DNA of 64,000 bases from Coriolopsis trogii (Eukaryota; Basidiomycota; Agaricomycetes; Polyporales; Polyporaceae), in contig JAHYIO010000028.1 of NCBI GenBank assembly GCA_020543525.1, positions 744,001 through 808,000 of the forward strand, in the 5' to 3' direction. The notes under the pieces are model-generated. The model searched no databases. It was not told the origin of the DNA and was given only the letters and a program-made list of their open reading frames with translations. The position numbers were made by a program, and so were the translations under genes. This document shows positions 32,974 to 46,014 of this stretch, one piece after another; position 1 is the stretch's first letter; every line of letters begins with the position of its first letter.

Positions 32974-35900
32974 ATGCGTGCCATACTTCGCCCTCTGTCC
33001 ACCCATACCGTCTTCTCGCCCATCGAGACTTGCGTCTCTGTCTTCGTTCTCGCGACGCTCGCCTACTTCCACATTCTATCGGGCATCAAGCACTCTTCCT
33101 TCTTCGCGTCCTCGCACCCACCAGCTCTTCGGCCTGCATACGCCCGACTGGCCGACGGAGAATGGGTCACTGTTCCTAAGCAAGACTGGGTAGATGCATT
33201 GAGGCATCCCAGTGCTGGCATTGACGCGGTCGAGTTGCAGCAGATTGTCTTCACTGTCGATGACAAGTCGTCCTTGGTGAGTGTCATACCTAGTTCCGTC
33301 ACCTTCCCGTGTCCCGCACCAATATCAATAGCCTGCCCCGCAATTCAAGCTTGATCTACTGGATGTATGCTCATGGTTCACCCTTAGCCTGCGCCTTTCG
33401 ACGCGACTGCTGTGTTCCAGCATCTCGTTTCCCATTTGCCTGCGCTGTCCGGCAAGGGGTACTCTTCCATCTGCCACTACCCTGGCTCCAACGTCTCCGA
33501 GACCGCGTGCTTCACAAGTGTCTCCGAGCATGGTTCTTCGCCTACTCTCACGCTCTCCTTCAAGCCCGGTACGCGCGACGACTGGCTCAATGCCCTCAGA
33601 CGCGAGAAGGCAATCATCGTCGACGGTGTCAGCTACTCCGTTGACGCGGGCAAGCGTCAAGTGAACATCGGTGAGATGAAGAGCACCAAGTGGGTCGCAT
33701 ACGCCCTCAGCGCGCTCGTCTTGCGCTTCTGGGAGCTCACCAAGGTACGCGGTTTTCATTCCCGTCGTTGCGCAGTTCATGAACAGGTCATTCTAGAAAG
33801 CGGACTCCCTCGACATCCTCGTTGTCCTGACCGGCTACATCCTCATGCATGTGACCTTCGCGAGGCTATTCTTGTCGTCGCGTGCACTGGGTTCGAACTT
33901 CTGGCTCTCCACCGGCATCTTCTCGTCCGCAATCATCTCCTTCCTCTTCACGCTTCCTCTTTGCAGATCCCTGGACATTCCCCTGGACCCGATCGCCCTT
34001 ACGGAGGCGCTTCCTTTCCTTGTATGCACCGTCGGCTTCGACAAGCCCCTTCGTCTCGCACGGGCAGTCATGGCGAACCCACACATGCTCAAGCCCCAGG
34101 CGGACGGTCGGATGAAGCCGGCCGGAGAGGTCATCCTCGAGGCGCTCGATCGGGTTGGGAACGTTATTCTCCGCGACTACGCTCTCGAGATTGCCGTCCT
34201 CTTCGTCGGCGTGAACAGTCGTGTCGGCGGCCTCAAGGAGTTCTGCGCTGTCGCTGCGGTTGCACTCGCGATGGACTGCCTCATGACGTTCACGCTCTAC
34301 ACTGCGATCCTGACTATCATGGTTGAGGTACGTACTCCTACCCTGCGTCATGTCCGTCCTCGTGCCAGTCGGAACAGTGGAGGCGCTTACGTGGTTGCGG
34401 CACGTGATGCGCCCTTTGTGAGCTACTGGCATGGTAGAGGAAAGATTGGAACACCCTCATCGGTCTGCTCTCTAACACCATCTTTCTCAGGTCCGTCGCA
34501 TCAAGAAGGTCCGAGAGATGTCGCGCTCTAGGTCCAGCTCTATCACTGCAGTTACTGCGAACGGCACAGCTGTTCGTGGCGTCCTGTCTCGCGCGAGCAG
34601 CAGGCAAAGCGTCAAAGCTCCTGAAGCGCCGAAGAACCTGTCTCAGCGGGCGACCAACTCTGTCATTGGTGTCAAGGGATCGTTCTTCAAGGATGACAGC
34701 AAGCTGCGCGAAGTTGAGGAGAACCCGATGGCGAGACTGAAGTTGCTTTTGGTGCGTCTGTTTCCCACTAGTGCTTGTGCTGAGACTTACGAGATGTCAT
34801 CCCTCTCTAGATTGCTTCGTTCCTGACCCTTCATATCCTCAACTTCTGCACCACCCTCACCCCTGCCACGACGAACGCTCGCCACCAGAGGCACCCGCTG
34901 CGCTCTGTTCCTGAGGCTGTTCCCGCGCCCCGAGTTGACCTCACCAGCCCTGCCATTGCGAATGTGCTGACCACTCTTGCGGTCTCTGAGGCCGTAACCG
35001 TCAACGTGGATGTCTCCAAGCCTGTTGAAGTCATCGTGAAGGTCGCTCCTCCCGTCTATGTTCGTGCCGTCCCCACTGGCGCCCCGACCAGTCCCAACGC
35101 TGCCACCGGTCAGGTCATCGACAACTTCATGTCCTCATGGAGCTCGCTTGTCGGCGACCCCGTCATCTCGAAGTGGATCGTCGCCCTTCTCGCGGTCAGC
35201 GTCGCGCTTAACGGGTACCTGTTGAAGGGTATCGCGGCTGGATCCGGCCTCGCGGCTATGCGGGCAGTGCGTAGCCAGGGCGTGCGGTTCCGGTCTCGCG
35301 CGCGTTCAGTAGTCCAGGTTGCGGAAGAGCGTGAGGAGCGTGAGGAGCACTCCCCCGCTCCTGTCGTGATCTTCCCTAGTGTTGCTCCTGCGGTGGAGCC
35401 GCCTGCGCCTGCTCCTGAGCCCGTGGCCCCTCCTCCGGCGCCAACTCAACCTCCTGCGTCTGTCCTAAGCCGTCCGCTCAACCTGGAGACGATTGACCAG
35501 AAGCTCAAGGAGCGTCTGCCGATCCGCTCGCCTGTCCCTGTTGAGCCGCTGACTCCCAAGTCTCCGGAGACGGAGCCTGTCGAGATCGAGGTTCGCTCGC
35601 TCGCGGAATGTGTGGACATCTTCGAGAACGGCCCTCGTCCGGTGTCGGTCGCGCTGAAGATGCTCAATGACGAGGAGGTTATCTTGCTCTCGCAAACTGG
35701 CAAGATTGCGCCGTATGCGCTGGAGAAGATGCTCGGGGACTACGAACGTGCTGTTCGCATTCGCCGTGCCTTGATTTGTGAGTCATAATTACGTCTCGTT
35801 GGACCGAGATGATATTGATTTTGTTGTGTAGCCCGTGCATCTCGCACGAAGACCCTTGAGACGTCGCTCATCCCCATGAAGGATTACGATTATGCGCGTG

Positions 35901-37151
35901 TTATGGGTGCCTGCTGCGAGAACGTCATCGGTTTCATGCCCCTCCCTCTCGGTGTTGCTGGCCCTCTGAAGATCGACGGTGTCATGTACCCTATCCCCAT
36001 GGCCACAGCCGAGGGTACCCTCGTCGCATCGGCCTCTCGTGGATGCAAGGCGCTCAACGCTGGTGGAGGTGTGACGACTGTCCTCACCGCCGACGGCATG
36101 ACGCGTGGACCGGCGATTGACTTCCCGACGATCGTACGCGCGGCGGAGGCCATGGCATGGATCGAGTCCGAGGAGGGCTACGCGACGATCAAGGAGGCGT
36201 TCGAGTCGACATCCCGGTTCGCGCGTCTGCAGAAGATCAAGTGCGCGCTGGCGGGCCGCACGCTGTTTGTGCGGTTCGCGACGCGGACGGGCGACGCGAT
36301 GGGCATGAACATGATCTCGAAGGCGACGGAGAAGGCGCTGGAGGTGCTGAGCCACGAGTTCCCGGAGATGATCGTGCTCGCGCTGTCGGGCAACTACTGC
36401 ACGGACAAGAAGCCTGCGGCGATCAACTGGATCGAGGGGCGGGGGAAGAGCATCGTCGCGGAGGCGGTCATTCCGGGCAGGGTCGTGAAGAGCGTGCTGA
36501 AGACGACGGTCGAGTCGCTCTGCAACGTGAACACGAAGAAGAACCTGATTGGGAGTGCGATGGCGGGCTCGGTTGGGGGCTTCAACGCGCATGCGGCGAA
36601 CATCCTTACCGCTGTCTTCCTCGCGACCGGGCAGGATCCTGCGCAGAACGTGGAGAGCTCGAACTGCATGACGCTGATGGAGCCGTAAGTCGTGTACGCA
36701 TATACATACTCGAGTTCCTCACTCATTGTTTCCTATTCTCAGAACAAACAACGGCGAGGACCTCCTCATGACGGTCTCGATGCCCTGCATCGAGGTCGGC
36801 ACCGTTGGCGGCGGGACGATCCTGGAGCCGCAAGGCGCCGTGCTCGACATGCTCGGCGTCCGGGGCGCGCACCCAACGAACCCTGGACAGAACGCGCAGC
36901 AGCTGGCGCGCATCATCGCGGCAGCGGTCATGGCGGGCGAGCTGTCGCTCATGTCTGCGCTCGCCGCGGGCCACCTGGTCCGCGCCCACATGGTGCACAA
37001 CCGCTCGCAGCTGAACACGCCGATGCCCTCGCGGCCGCAGACGCCTGGGCCGGAGGAGGTGTCGCACCAGTTCCCGCCGACGCCTGCGGAGCCTGGCGCG
37101 AAGGCGAAGACGGAGGCGCCTGCGGCGGGGTATGTTGTGGAGGCAAAGTGA
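32974..37151 (+). CDS. HMG1: HMG-CoA reductase
   Basis: ER-membrane NADPH enzyme that makes mevalonate, rate-limiting for ergosterol and terpenoids. Seven exons: 32974-33276, 33388-33744, 33797-34327, 34491-34751, 34811-35777, 35832-36684, 36743-37151; 1226 residues. One membrane span lies near residues 15-35. A sterol-sensing-type multi-span block falls in exon 3 (about 221-397), then a Ser-rich loop, another span ([14 protein letters not shown]) and a Pro-rich linker. The catalytic domain runs from [17 protein letters not shown]; catalytic Glu is in TAEGTLVAS (Glu867). [26 protein letters not shown] and the catalytic His in RAHMVHNRS (His1176) follow. The sterol-sensing block suggests sterol-regulated turnover. 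Confidence 0.98.
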
Positions 37152-37904
37152 AGCGCTGACGTTGGGTTGGGTTGGCTTCCGACTTTCTTGCTTTCGTTCG
37201 TGCGTATTCTGAAGTTGTATTGATATCCATCGCCACACGTACATCAGCCCTCGCGTTGCTGATTGCTCGATCTCACCCTCACATCGCTACGCGCTTTGTC
37301 CCATTACCATCCACCCTCTATCCGCTACGCTTACCTCTTGACCTTTGCTTGACCTTTGCATCATCGCTTCCGTGTCCCCGCTCGTACTCACTTGTAACAC
37401 ACATTCGATTAGTCACATTACTTAGTAGCTCCACGCACGGTGTACCCCGCCGTATGAATAAACGCATAGAATTGCTCGTGAAACCTATGGCTCTTGTCGG
37501 TAAACGTTTTGATGAGTTCTGTAAGGACAAGATGACGTGGGGTTTTGCTCCCGACGAACAAGAACCACCTATATGGCCACTAGTGATGTCAACTTTGGCG
37601 ATCTTGCCCATGATCCATGAATGGCTTTCAAGTTTCCACCACAATCAAGCGGCTTGGACTCCGTGATAACCAATTCCCGAGTAATTTAAGCAGTAGAAGA
37701 TCCAATTGTATACCTCTCTACATTTACTGTGGTCGACAAAGCTGCTTAAAACTCATGTCGTCTGCATATTCGGGACGCTCGACGACCGCGAAGTTTCCTA
37801 CTTGCCTCTATCCTACAAGCGCATTCAACATATAGTCTGCTAGATACTCTCTTGGACGTAGTGGCCTCCGACCTATCCGACGATTCCATGTACCAGGGAA
37901 CAGG
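37152..37904. other. Intergenic, between convergent genes
   Basis: 3' flanks of HMG-CoA reductase and of the minus-strand dehydrogenase. A short ORF at 37457-37666 has no support. Confidence 0.5.
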
Positions 37905-39311
37905 TCAGCGCGAGGTGTTGAGTTCCGCAGGCATCTCCTTCCCGAACAGCCCCCCGAGGAGATTCTCAGCGGCCAAGGTCGCCATTCCCAAACGTGTGTC
38001 TGTCGTAGCACTGCCGATGTGGGGGAGCACGACGCACCTGCACGCCACACATCCGTCAGCATATCCGTCCTCTCAGGTCATCCACGGAACCGGACATGGG
38101 ACAAGTACTGACCTGGGCGCAGTGACAAGCGGGTGGTCCGCGCCGACGTTTGGCTCGCCCTCGACGACATCAATGCCCGCACCGTACAACCAACCCTCGT
38201 GGAGTGCCTTTGCGAGCGCGTCCGAATCGACGAGCGTCCCGCGCGCGGTGTTGACGAGCACCGCGCTCTTCTTCATCTGCCGCAGGAACTGCTCGTTGAC
38301 GATGTGGTACGTCGCGGGCCCGCCAGGGGCGAGTACGAACACGACGTCGCTCTCTCGCGCGAGCTCATCGAGGGGCACGCGGCGCAGTTCGCGAACGCCG
38401 TGCTTTGCTGCGAGCGCAGCATCCGCGGAAGGGTTTGCGGGCGTGGACGGGTTCGCGGTGTATAGACAGCGTTGGAAGCCGAAGGGGATGAGGCGAGCGA
38501 GCGTTGCTTGTGCGATGCGCCCGAAACCGATAAAGCCTGCGGTGCGAGTGGGCGAGGTTGAGGTCGCGCTTAGCTGGGGACCACAGAAAGCGAATGGGGA
38601 CCACACAAAGTTCGGCCACTGCGATCCGGAAGGTCGAATATCAGCCTCGGCACTCCATGCGAATCTAGTATCCCACCTTTCCTGTGTTGACGATATCGAG
38701 GGTTTCTTTCGTGTTTCTCCCCGCCATGAGCGCGAGCATGATGGAGAGGTCGGCCACTGGGAAACTTCAGGTTGTGTTGGGCGCACTGGCGCAAAATACG
38801 CACCTGCATCTGTGAGGACGTCTGGGGTATATCCAAACCTAATGCCACGCTTCGACAATTCTTTCACATCAGCGTGTTCTACCGTGCTCGTGTCAGCTGA
38901 TCTCGCGTCCGACAGCCGCGAACGGAGTCGTTGCGCGCACCATAGCCCACGGACATGGTTGATACGACACGCAGGGAGGGCCCTGCGGCGTCGAAGAGCT
39001 CTGCATCAAGCTATCAATCGAAGGTCTCTTAGTGTCGGTATGCGCGCAAGACAGGCATGCCACAGTTTGCGACGCACCTTCTCAGACAACATAACGAGGA
39101 TACCTGCGGCACCCGGCGCGTTCTCGAGCAACCATTTACGATCGCATAATCTGTTATGTGGCCATACCACAACCTCATAAAGGACTCAGGCCCACTTTGC
39201 ATAGAGCAAGATGCGATTGTCACTCACATCCAGCTGGGTATTATTGAGGAGCAAGGGCATAACATCCGGTCCCAAGTCCCTTGTAACGACGACCTTGAGC
39301 TTGTTAGACAT
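37905..39311 (-). CDS. D-2-hydroxyacid dehydrogenase, glyoxylate/hydroxypyruvate reductase-like
   Basis: NAD(P)H-dependent reduction of glyoxylate or hydroxypyruvate is the likely activity. Seven exons: 39311-39228, 39173-39078, 39010-38941, 38878-38804, 38756-38677, 38618-38113, 38037-37905; 347 residues. Substrate-domain motif [14 protein letters not shown]; Rossmann motif GFIGFGRI near 163-170; catalytic Arg in [10 protein letters not shown] (Arg261), Glu in GIDVVEGEP and His in LPHIGSA (His310). The insert [14 protein letters not shown] is typical of eukaryotic GRHPR-type proteins. The start at 39311 gives the usual length; an in-frame ATG at 39398 would add 29 basic and hydroxylated residues, possibly a mitochondrial targeting sequence. 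Confidence 0.93.
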
Positions 39312-39944
39312 GGTAGAGTTCGCAAGATGCGATGCAATGGATCTTAGTCGCTCAGTCGGAGAAGATACGGTCTTAGCAAGTTGTCTGGCGGTGACCATGC
39401 CCGTCGGACGAGAGTGGGAGGAGGAACGCCGTCCTCAGCATGAAGACCGTTATATTCAGACTTTCGCCGGCCCGGTGGGAATGGCTTATTCCTTTCCCGG
39501 CCCGAGCCCCGAACCGCCAGTCCCGAGACTCACAGAGCGCCCGAGACTCCTCTACAACGGATAAAAGACGGTCGGACGTACAAGGGCGAAGTGACGAAAA
39601 CAACTCAGCATGCCAGTATTGATATGCTACAAACTCGTAAATATGTACGTGGATGCGCTACAGAATATGCGTAGATTGCAATCGTAAACAACGGCAGACT
39701 CGTCCCATAAGATGGCAGGCTGGCGATAACTAGAAGCAAACAACAAAGCAAAGCGTGCACGATCGTCCCGATACCAAGTGGAAATATTGACCTGAAATAG
39801 CGACAAGAGTCCTGTTGAGTATGGTATCACCTGAAAATTGGAGCGGCTCGAGAAGGCGAAGCAAGATGCGTATGCGACATTGGCACTTCTCGCGGACTCT
39901 CGTAGATCTGATGTTCAGAGTTCCTCCATCGCCCTTGATCATTG
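39312..39944. other. Intergenic region
   Basis: Upstream region of the dehydrogenase and 3' region of the potassium channel. Nothing else recognised. Confidence 0.5.
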
Positions 39945-42900
39945 TCAGGGACTTAAAGCATCATCAGCTTGCTTGGACTGAGACTGGAATATGGACCGGA
40001 CTGGTGTAATTGTACTGTCATGGTCCCCATTAAATCCACCCTGCCCCGGCTGCGCTTGCTGCACCGTAGAAATGGATGCAAGCGCATCTCTGTCTGCAAG
40101 GGCGGATAGTGCTTTCTCGGCGGACTTAACGAGCCGCTTCAATGAACCTGCACAGCGCACTCTATGTTAGCCTTGCCTCAAGAAGAGGAATCAAACCCTC
40201 CGGCCACCCACGTTCCAAACTGAGCATGAATAATGTCTACAGCCCATGTCAGTATCATCTGTTTTCACGTTTACACTAAGCCATTGTCTAGCTCACCTTC
40301 CTCGCGTCCTCATCCTGCAAGATCTCAGCTTTCACACGCTCGTTGATACCCTCCATCTGCGCCAGCTCCTCCAACAGCTTGCTCATGTCCGGGGGAATCT
40401 GAGACTTGCCCGTGCCGCTCCCGCTGCCACCCTCCTCATCCTCGTCATCCACCATGTCGATCATCCCATCCGCCCCGCCAGCGACGAAGAACTGCATGTA
40501 GTCATGGAATGTCCGCGCCATCCGGACGATCTCGCTTGGGAGCGCCTCAAGAGCCTTCTGGGCGATCTCCTTGGACTCCTCCAGCCGCTCGAACGTCGGC
40601 CTTGTCTGACTCTCGCGCCAATGCGTCTCGGATGTCTGCCTGCGTCCGCTTGCGGACCCGTGGGAGGAGCCTAAGCTATGCTCTATAGGATCACTACCGG
40701 ACGACTGCTTATGCAACGTCGGGCGTGGCCGCTGTTTGCCCTCTTGAACTTGCTTCCTCTGGTACTTATTGACGGCCTTGTCGAAGACATGCGAATGAAG
40801 CGCACTCTTATAGCGTGAGGAACCGGCTTCTTGTAGGACTGAGCAGATACGATGTCAACGGCATCTGCGAAGGCAAAGTTGCGATGGAGACCTTACCGGA
40901 GACGAGAATGGTTAGTGTACCGACGCCGAACAGCGCCCAAACCACGAAGACAGAACGGCCGGCGGGGGTTTTGGGAGAAAAGTCGCCATATCCAGTTGTA
41001 GTGAAGGCCAAAAAACAGAAATACATCGCGACTCCATACGACCAGCCCTCTGTGGCGGAAAATATCCCAGAGCCCACCTAGAATATATAGTCAGATTAGA
41101 AGATAACCTTGTGTTCACGGTAGAGATCACATACCGTCCAGAAGCAGAAGAACAAAACCCACGCGATCGTGAGCTACACATACAGGTCATCAAGCACACT
41201 ACAATCGTCATCATGGCAAGTTGGAGCGCACCTTGACGTAATACGCCTTCTTCTCCTCTGCATCCATATCGAGCCTGAACTTCTCGTACGTCCACTGGGA
41301 CCGCTGGTTCGCCCCGCGCGAGAAGTCCTTCAGCCACTTCGCGGCGGGATGGTCCCGAATATCCGCTGGCGATCCGTTACGGCTGCGGTCCAAACCGCCG
41401 CTCTCGCTGCCGCTGCGTGAAACTGGAGGGGGTCTGTCGGACGGTGCCTCGGACGGTGCTCCACGGGCGTGGGCGTGAGCTCCAGAGACTGCGATGGCAA
41501 ATTTGGTGAGCATCGCAGCCATCCGGCCCAACTGAGCGTGGGTCGGTGTCTGCGGGTCCGAAGGCCAGCCAGTCGAGATCGTGTCGACGAACGCGTGCGC
41601 GGCCTGGGTCTGCGCGAGGGCGGGTGCAATGTTGCCTCTCGACTGTTCTGGAATGGGTATCCCATGGACTTCGCGAGCGTCTTCGTGGTCATGCCCGTGC
41701 TGCTTGGGTTTGTGCTCCCGCCTGCGATCGCTCGTGTCGAGGAACATGTCGAGCGGGACGCCGGCCTCGAGCGCGGCCTCTTCGAGCTGAGCCATTGTGA
41801 GAGCCTCCACATTGAGGTGCTGGTTCCGTCTTCCGCCAAAGACGGAGTCTACGGAAGTCATCGTCGCGGTCCGCTTGATTGTAAACCCTACGCGTTTCAT
41901 TCCGGGAATACGACCAAAGAGCTTACCACCGTTGCTCACAATGTGTGGCAGTGGTCTCGGCGTCTCGTCCGGGACCCAGATCGGCATGCCCGCCTCCCGC
42001 AGGCGGAACTTGACTGCACGCTGCCAGCGAGCCTCCCAGCGGCGGTATCGCCGTGCGTCCCGTCGACGCTGTCGCACGTCGCGCAGACGACGCCTGTAGC
42101 CGATCTCGAGACCCTCGAGGATTGTCTCCCGGCACATGGCGATAGCGACCCCGATATTCACTACCCCGATAACGACATAGAAGCATGTCCACACCCGTGC
42201 CCCGGTGGACTTGGCTACAATGTCGCCGAAGCCGATGGTCTCGATGGACACGACGGTGAAGTAAAGGCCGTCGATGAATGTGAGGTGCAGGAGCAGTGAA
42301 TTGATGAGGGACCCAATGGCTATGTTGACCAGCAGTATGATCACGATGATCATGAGCGCGCGTTGCTTGCGAGTCAGTCCACTGCCTGACATACCGTGAG
42401 TCACTTTAAGGTGCCAGTGCGAGCACTAATCACTCACCTCGCTTGGCAAAATCTGGAGTGCGAATGAGATCTACAATCAGGCTGACATTTGTTACGGTGG
42501 ACGCGATGGTCGAGCAAAGGGTCATCCAGAAAGCTTCGCCATATGTGAAGCCGTCGTCAAAGCGATGCTCTACGCCGAATGTTGTGACCGTGACAATGTT
42601 GATAATGTCTGCATATGATGTGAGCATACGCAACTAGGGTCAAATCAATAGATGTATACTTACCGTGGATAGTCAAGAACACGATACAAAGCAATGTGAC
42701 CGTCTGCACACGCTTCTCCAGAAAGCGGAGAACAAGGCCCACATTAGCTACCCAAGCGCAAAATATAGAGACCGCCAGGGCGACGACCAGTATGGGAGAA
42801 TTAGACTTTGTCTCAACAGTCTTGTTCCCTTCCGTCCTAATGTACCAGTGCTCGGTGAGACCCGGGATCTCGAGAAGAATGGAGAAGGGAATGACAACGC

Positions 42901-43288
42901 CCGAAATTATGGGGGTCCAGCGGTAGTCTGGGACAATACTGTCGAGGTCCGAGGATTGCTCATCAGAAGGCCATACATAGGCCTTGATGCGCCTATACAG
43001 GGACATGTTGGGTACAGACTTGACGATATCGTTACTAGACGAGCGGGATGACTGCGTTGATGGGATCCGAGGAGGCTTAGAATTCGCGTGTCGAACACGA
43101 CGATTGAGTTTTGTAGCACCAGAGTAGTCGTTACCGTTGTCGTGAGTGTCATGTTGGATTGATTGAAGCTCGTCCTTACGTCTCGTGTGGTTGGCACGGA
43201 CTGCCTTCTCGGGATCGTAGCGTTCTTCGTTTTCACGGCCGCGATTGCCGACTAACAGAGCAGGTAGCACAAGAGAGAGAAAACCCAT
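39945..43288 (-). CDS. TOK1: Two-pore-domain outward-rectifier potassium channel (TOK type)
   Basis: Plasma-membrane potassium efflux channel. Eight exons: 43288-42664, 42608-42438, 42385-41232, 41173-41135, 41077-40897, 40838-40297, 40236-40197, 40147-39945; 984 residues. Hydrophobic segments before the first pore fit the four extra N-terminal helices of TOK channels. Selectivity filters are TIGFGD (315-320) and TTTGYGD (689-695). The two pores are separated by a very long basic and His/Ser-rich cytosolic loop of about 300 residues, longer than in yeast Tok1 (691 residues in total). The C-terminal tail has an acidic run and predicted coiled coil (LLEELAQMEGINERVKAEIL). The extra N-terminal region before the first helix is charged. 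A further upstream exon cannot be excluded. Confidence 0.92.
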
Positions 43289-43891
43289 TGAGACTAGAGC
43301 ACCCGTCAGTGCTTCTCTTTCGTAGTAAGCCAGTAGCTGCCTGCCTCAGTATAATGGGGTGTGTGTATACTGCCAATATAGGAGGCTAGCCGGCTGGCAC
43401 TTGTAGCGTGCTGGAGACAGCTGCGAGGTCCAAGTACTATCGCGGGCCACTGTTCTGATCCATGTTGACTGTATACTGCAAGTCAACGAAGGCTAGGACG
43501 CTTCGTGAGGCAGTGGTTACATTACATACCTCGCTCAAGAATGCCAGTCGTGGCGGTAAAGGAGGAGAAGCAGCGAGCTTCATAGGCGCCTTCGGAGGGC
43601 AGGTGGCGCCTCTGGCCTCGACACGCCTTGCTATTGCGAGGTAACGTTATTTTCCGAATGCTCGGACGCTATGGACTTTCTCAAACTCCTAACTGCTAAC
43701 AAAGCCTGAGTAGTGCCCGATTCTCAACGTGGTCAACGACTCTGGGAAGACATACATATGAGAGGGACCCTCTGAATTCTTGGTCCGCCCGGCGTGGCGG
43801 ACCGCGACTCCGCGCGTCGGCTCGAAGAAGTTCTACCAATCTCGCACACCTAGCGATTCGATCTCTACCACACATCCATTGTCTCTTCGCC
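43289..43891. other. Intergenic region, divergent channel / OPRTase promoters
   Basis: 603 bp between two divergent start codons. No TATA box or repeat stands out. Confidence 0.5.
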
Positions 43892-44660
43892 ATGTCTCTC
43901 GAAAAGCATCAGTCCGAGCTCATCGAGCACTCCTTCGCAGCCGGCGCGCTCAAGTTTGGCACCTTCACGCTCAAATCAGGCCGGTCTGTCCCCTCCCGCC
44001 TCATCGCCTAGACATAGTTATCTCACTATGCACACATGCACACTACATCCCCGTTCCTCCGCCTCCAGCTTGTCCCCATTCTTCTTCAACGCCGGTCTCC
44101 TCGCGTCGGGGCCCGTCCTAGACACCGTCTGCTCCGCATACGCATCGACAATCGCCGGCGCGCTCAAGGCAACCCCTGGCCTGCCCGAGTTCGACGTCCT
44201 CTTTGGCCCCGCGTACAAGGGCATCCCTTTTGCCGCCGGCACCGCCCTCCTCCTCCACCGCGAGCACAAGATCGACGTCGGGTTTGCGTACGACCGCAAG
44301 GAAGCCAAGGCCCATGGCGAGGGCGGCATGACCGTCGGCACACCCGTCAAGGGCAAGCGTGTCCTCGTCTTGGACGACGTCGCCACTGCCGGCACGGCCA
44401 TTCGAAGCGCCATCGACACTGTCAAGCGGGAAGGAGGGGAGGTCGTTGGCGCTGTGTTGTTGCTGGACAGGCAGGAGACGGGCAAGGACGGGAGGAGCAC
44501 GATTGCAGAGGTGGAGGAGCTCCTTGGCGGCAAGGGTCGTGTCCCTACAATTCTAAAGATGAAGGACCTCATACAATGGCTGCAAGAGCATGGTCGCTTG
44601 GACGAGCTACAGAAGATGCAGGAATATTACGAACAATATGGTGCAAAAGACGCTGCGTGA
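43892..44660 (+). CDS. URA5: Orotate phosphoribosyltransferase
   Basis: Cytosolic enzyme of de novo pyrimidine synthesis: orotate + PRPP to OMP. Two exons, 43892-43983 and 44069-44660, give 227 residues, matching fungal OPRTase length. The intron (GTCTGT...CTCCAG) sits inside LKSGR|LSPFFFNAG, the conserved N-terminal block. GPAYKGIPFAAGTA and FAYDRKEAKAHGEGG form the substrate site and flexible loop. The PRPP-binding motif VLVLDDVATAGTA is at 129-141. The tail ends with helix QEYYEQYGAKDAA. Confidence 0.97.
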
Positions 44661-44964
44661 GTGTGTCGTGGTTGGAGAGCATCATGGAGTAGATTGCGAA
44701 GAGGCCCTGGCTGAAGAATCAGTTATACACGAATGTATCATCACACGGTTCGTGCGACTCGAGACTGTTTGCCCAAACACTCAAGTCTTACACCTATGTC
44801 ACAGAAGACTGGAGATAACATAGTTGCATTCAGCATTACGAGATAGCGTGACTCCCTCAGATAGACGAGACAATCCAAACAGCCCAACAGCTATACCAGA
44901 CAAAGGTCAGGCCAGGTCCGCTCTACACGTTCATAAGAGAATTAGTCGACTCACCACCTCGACA
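44661..44964. other. Intergenic, convergent 3' ends
   Basis: 304 bp between the OPRTase and Derlin stop codons; nothing recognised. Confidence 0.5.
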
Positions 44965-46014
44965 TCAATCACCCAACCTCCGTCCGGGCCCCCAGTTGCG
45001 TGCACCGTCATTCCCAGCCTCCCTCAACCTTCGCGGGGGAACAACATGCACCCCACCCATATTGACCACACCTCTACGCTCGCCCATGAGCGAACGCAGC
45101 CACGATGGCGCGCTGCCCCATCCACGCAGCGCGCCCGTGTCCCACACGCCCCACCACCAGAGGTGGCCCATGATCGCGCCCGTGATGCTCACCGCGGCCG
45201 CTTGTGGGCCGGCCATGAGGAAGTCCATGGCGATAAAAGTGTAGGGGAGGTACTTGACTGGGAAGGTGATCAGCCCGAAGAAGGACGACTGGCTGCCCGC
45301 GGGGGCGAGCGCGGAGGAGACATAGGTGAGCGCGACGAGGAGTGCGCGAGTGTGGACGTATGTGCGCAGCGGGATGTTAAGCGCCTGGAGACAGCACAAG
45401 TATGGTGAGGAAAGGGGAAAGGAGGCGAATGAGTAAGGATCTGGGACGTACGATAATGCCTGTGGCAGCAAGAATGGCTTGCCAAGCATAGTCTGCGGAG
45501 CGACCGGCGTAATGTGTCGACTCCAACTCGTGTGAGTTACGACTGCGTCAGGAGGAAGGGTTGGGTCTTCGCTGCATTGTGGATGTGATACAAATTACAC
45601 GTACTAGAACATCGCGAGGTCGAATACAAAGTTGATACCCGACCCTAGTAAATATCTATGTCAGTTCGCATGTATATATGACAAAGACACAAGAACTCAC
45701 CTCCTAGAAAGAAGCTTGTGTACACTCGCCATATCTGACGCACGCGTCAGCCCGCGGAACATATTACAAGACGCCACTAGTGTGTGAGGGGATGGTAAAT
45801 GCACCACCAGTTTATGGGCCAGCCTACATCCCTCCCTCGATACACATGCGGTCTGTCCACTCACCTCAAACCGAGTCGTCACGAGCTCCTTCACGAAGAG
45901 CAGTTTGTACGGCGAGGCAATCTGCAGCATTGTCGGCAGCGTCACCAACAACAATGAACCGCATATGAAGCGGGTGACTGGTGGTATTTTGCGGATTTCA
46001 TCGACAAGAGACAT
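44965..46014 (-). CDS. Derlin (Der1-like ERAD protein)
   Basis: Multi-span ER membrane rhomboid pseudoprotease that helps move misfolded proteins out for degradation. Five exons: 46014-45865, 45734-45701, 45644-45605, 45542-45452, 45384-44965; 244 residues. Landmarks: LVDEIRKIPPVTRF at the N-terminus, TTRFE|IWRVYTSFFLGG (the Derlin WR motif), GINFVFDLAMFYRN, YAWQAILAATGII, ALTYVSSALAPAGSQSSFFG and GAIMGHLWWWG (the GxxxG-like region). The C-terminus is short, Arg-rich and lacks a clear p97/Cdc48-binding SHP box. Two exons are only 34 and 40 nt. Confidence 0.94.

Noticed and set aside
35789..36592. 267-codon minus-strand Arg/His-rich frame
   Set aside because: Antisense shadow of the HMG-CoA reductase catalytic domain.
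37852..39180. 442-codon plus-strand open frame
   Set aside because: It is antisense to the well-supported seven-exon dehydrogenase and runs through its introns; composition is Ser/Arg-rich shadow.
41469..42299. 276-codon plus-strand open frame
   Set aside because: Antisense to the large TOK channel exon; no recognisable protein.
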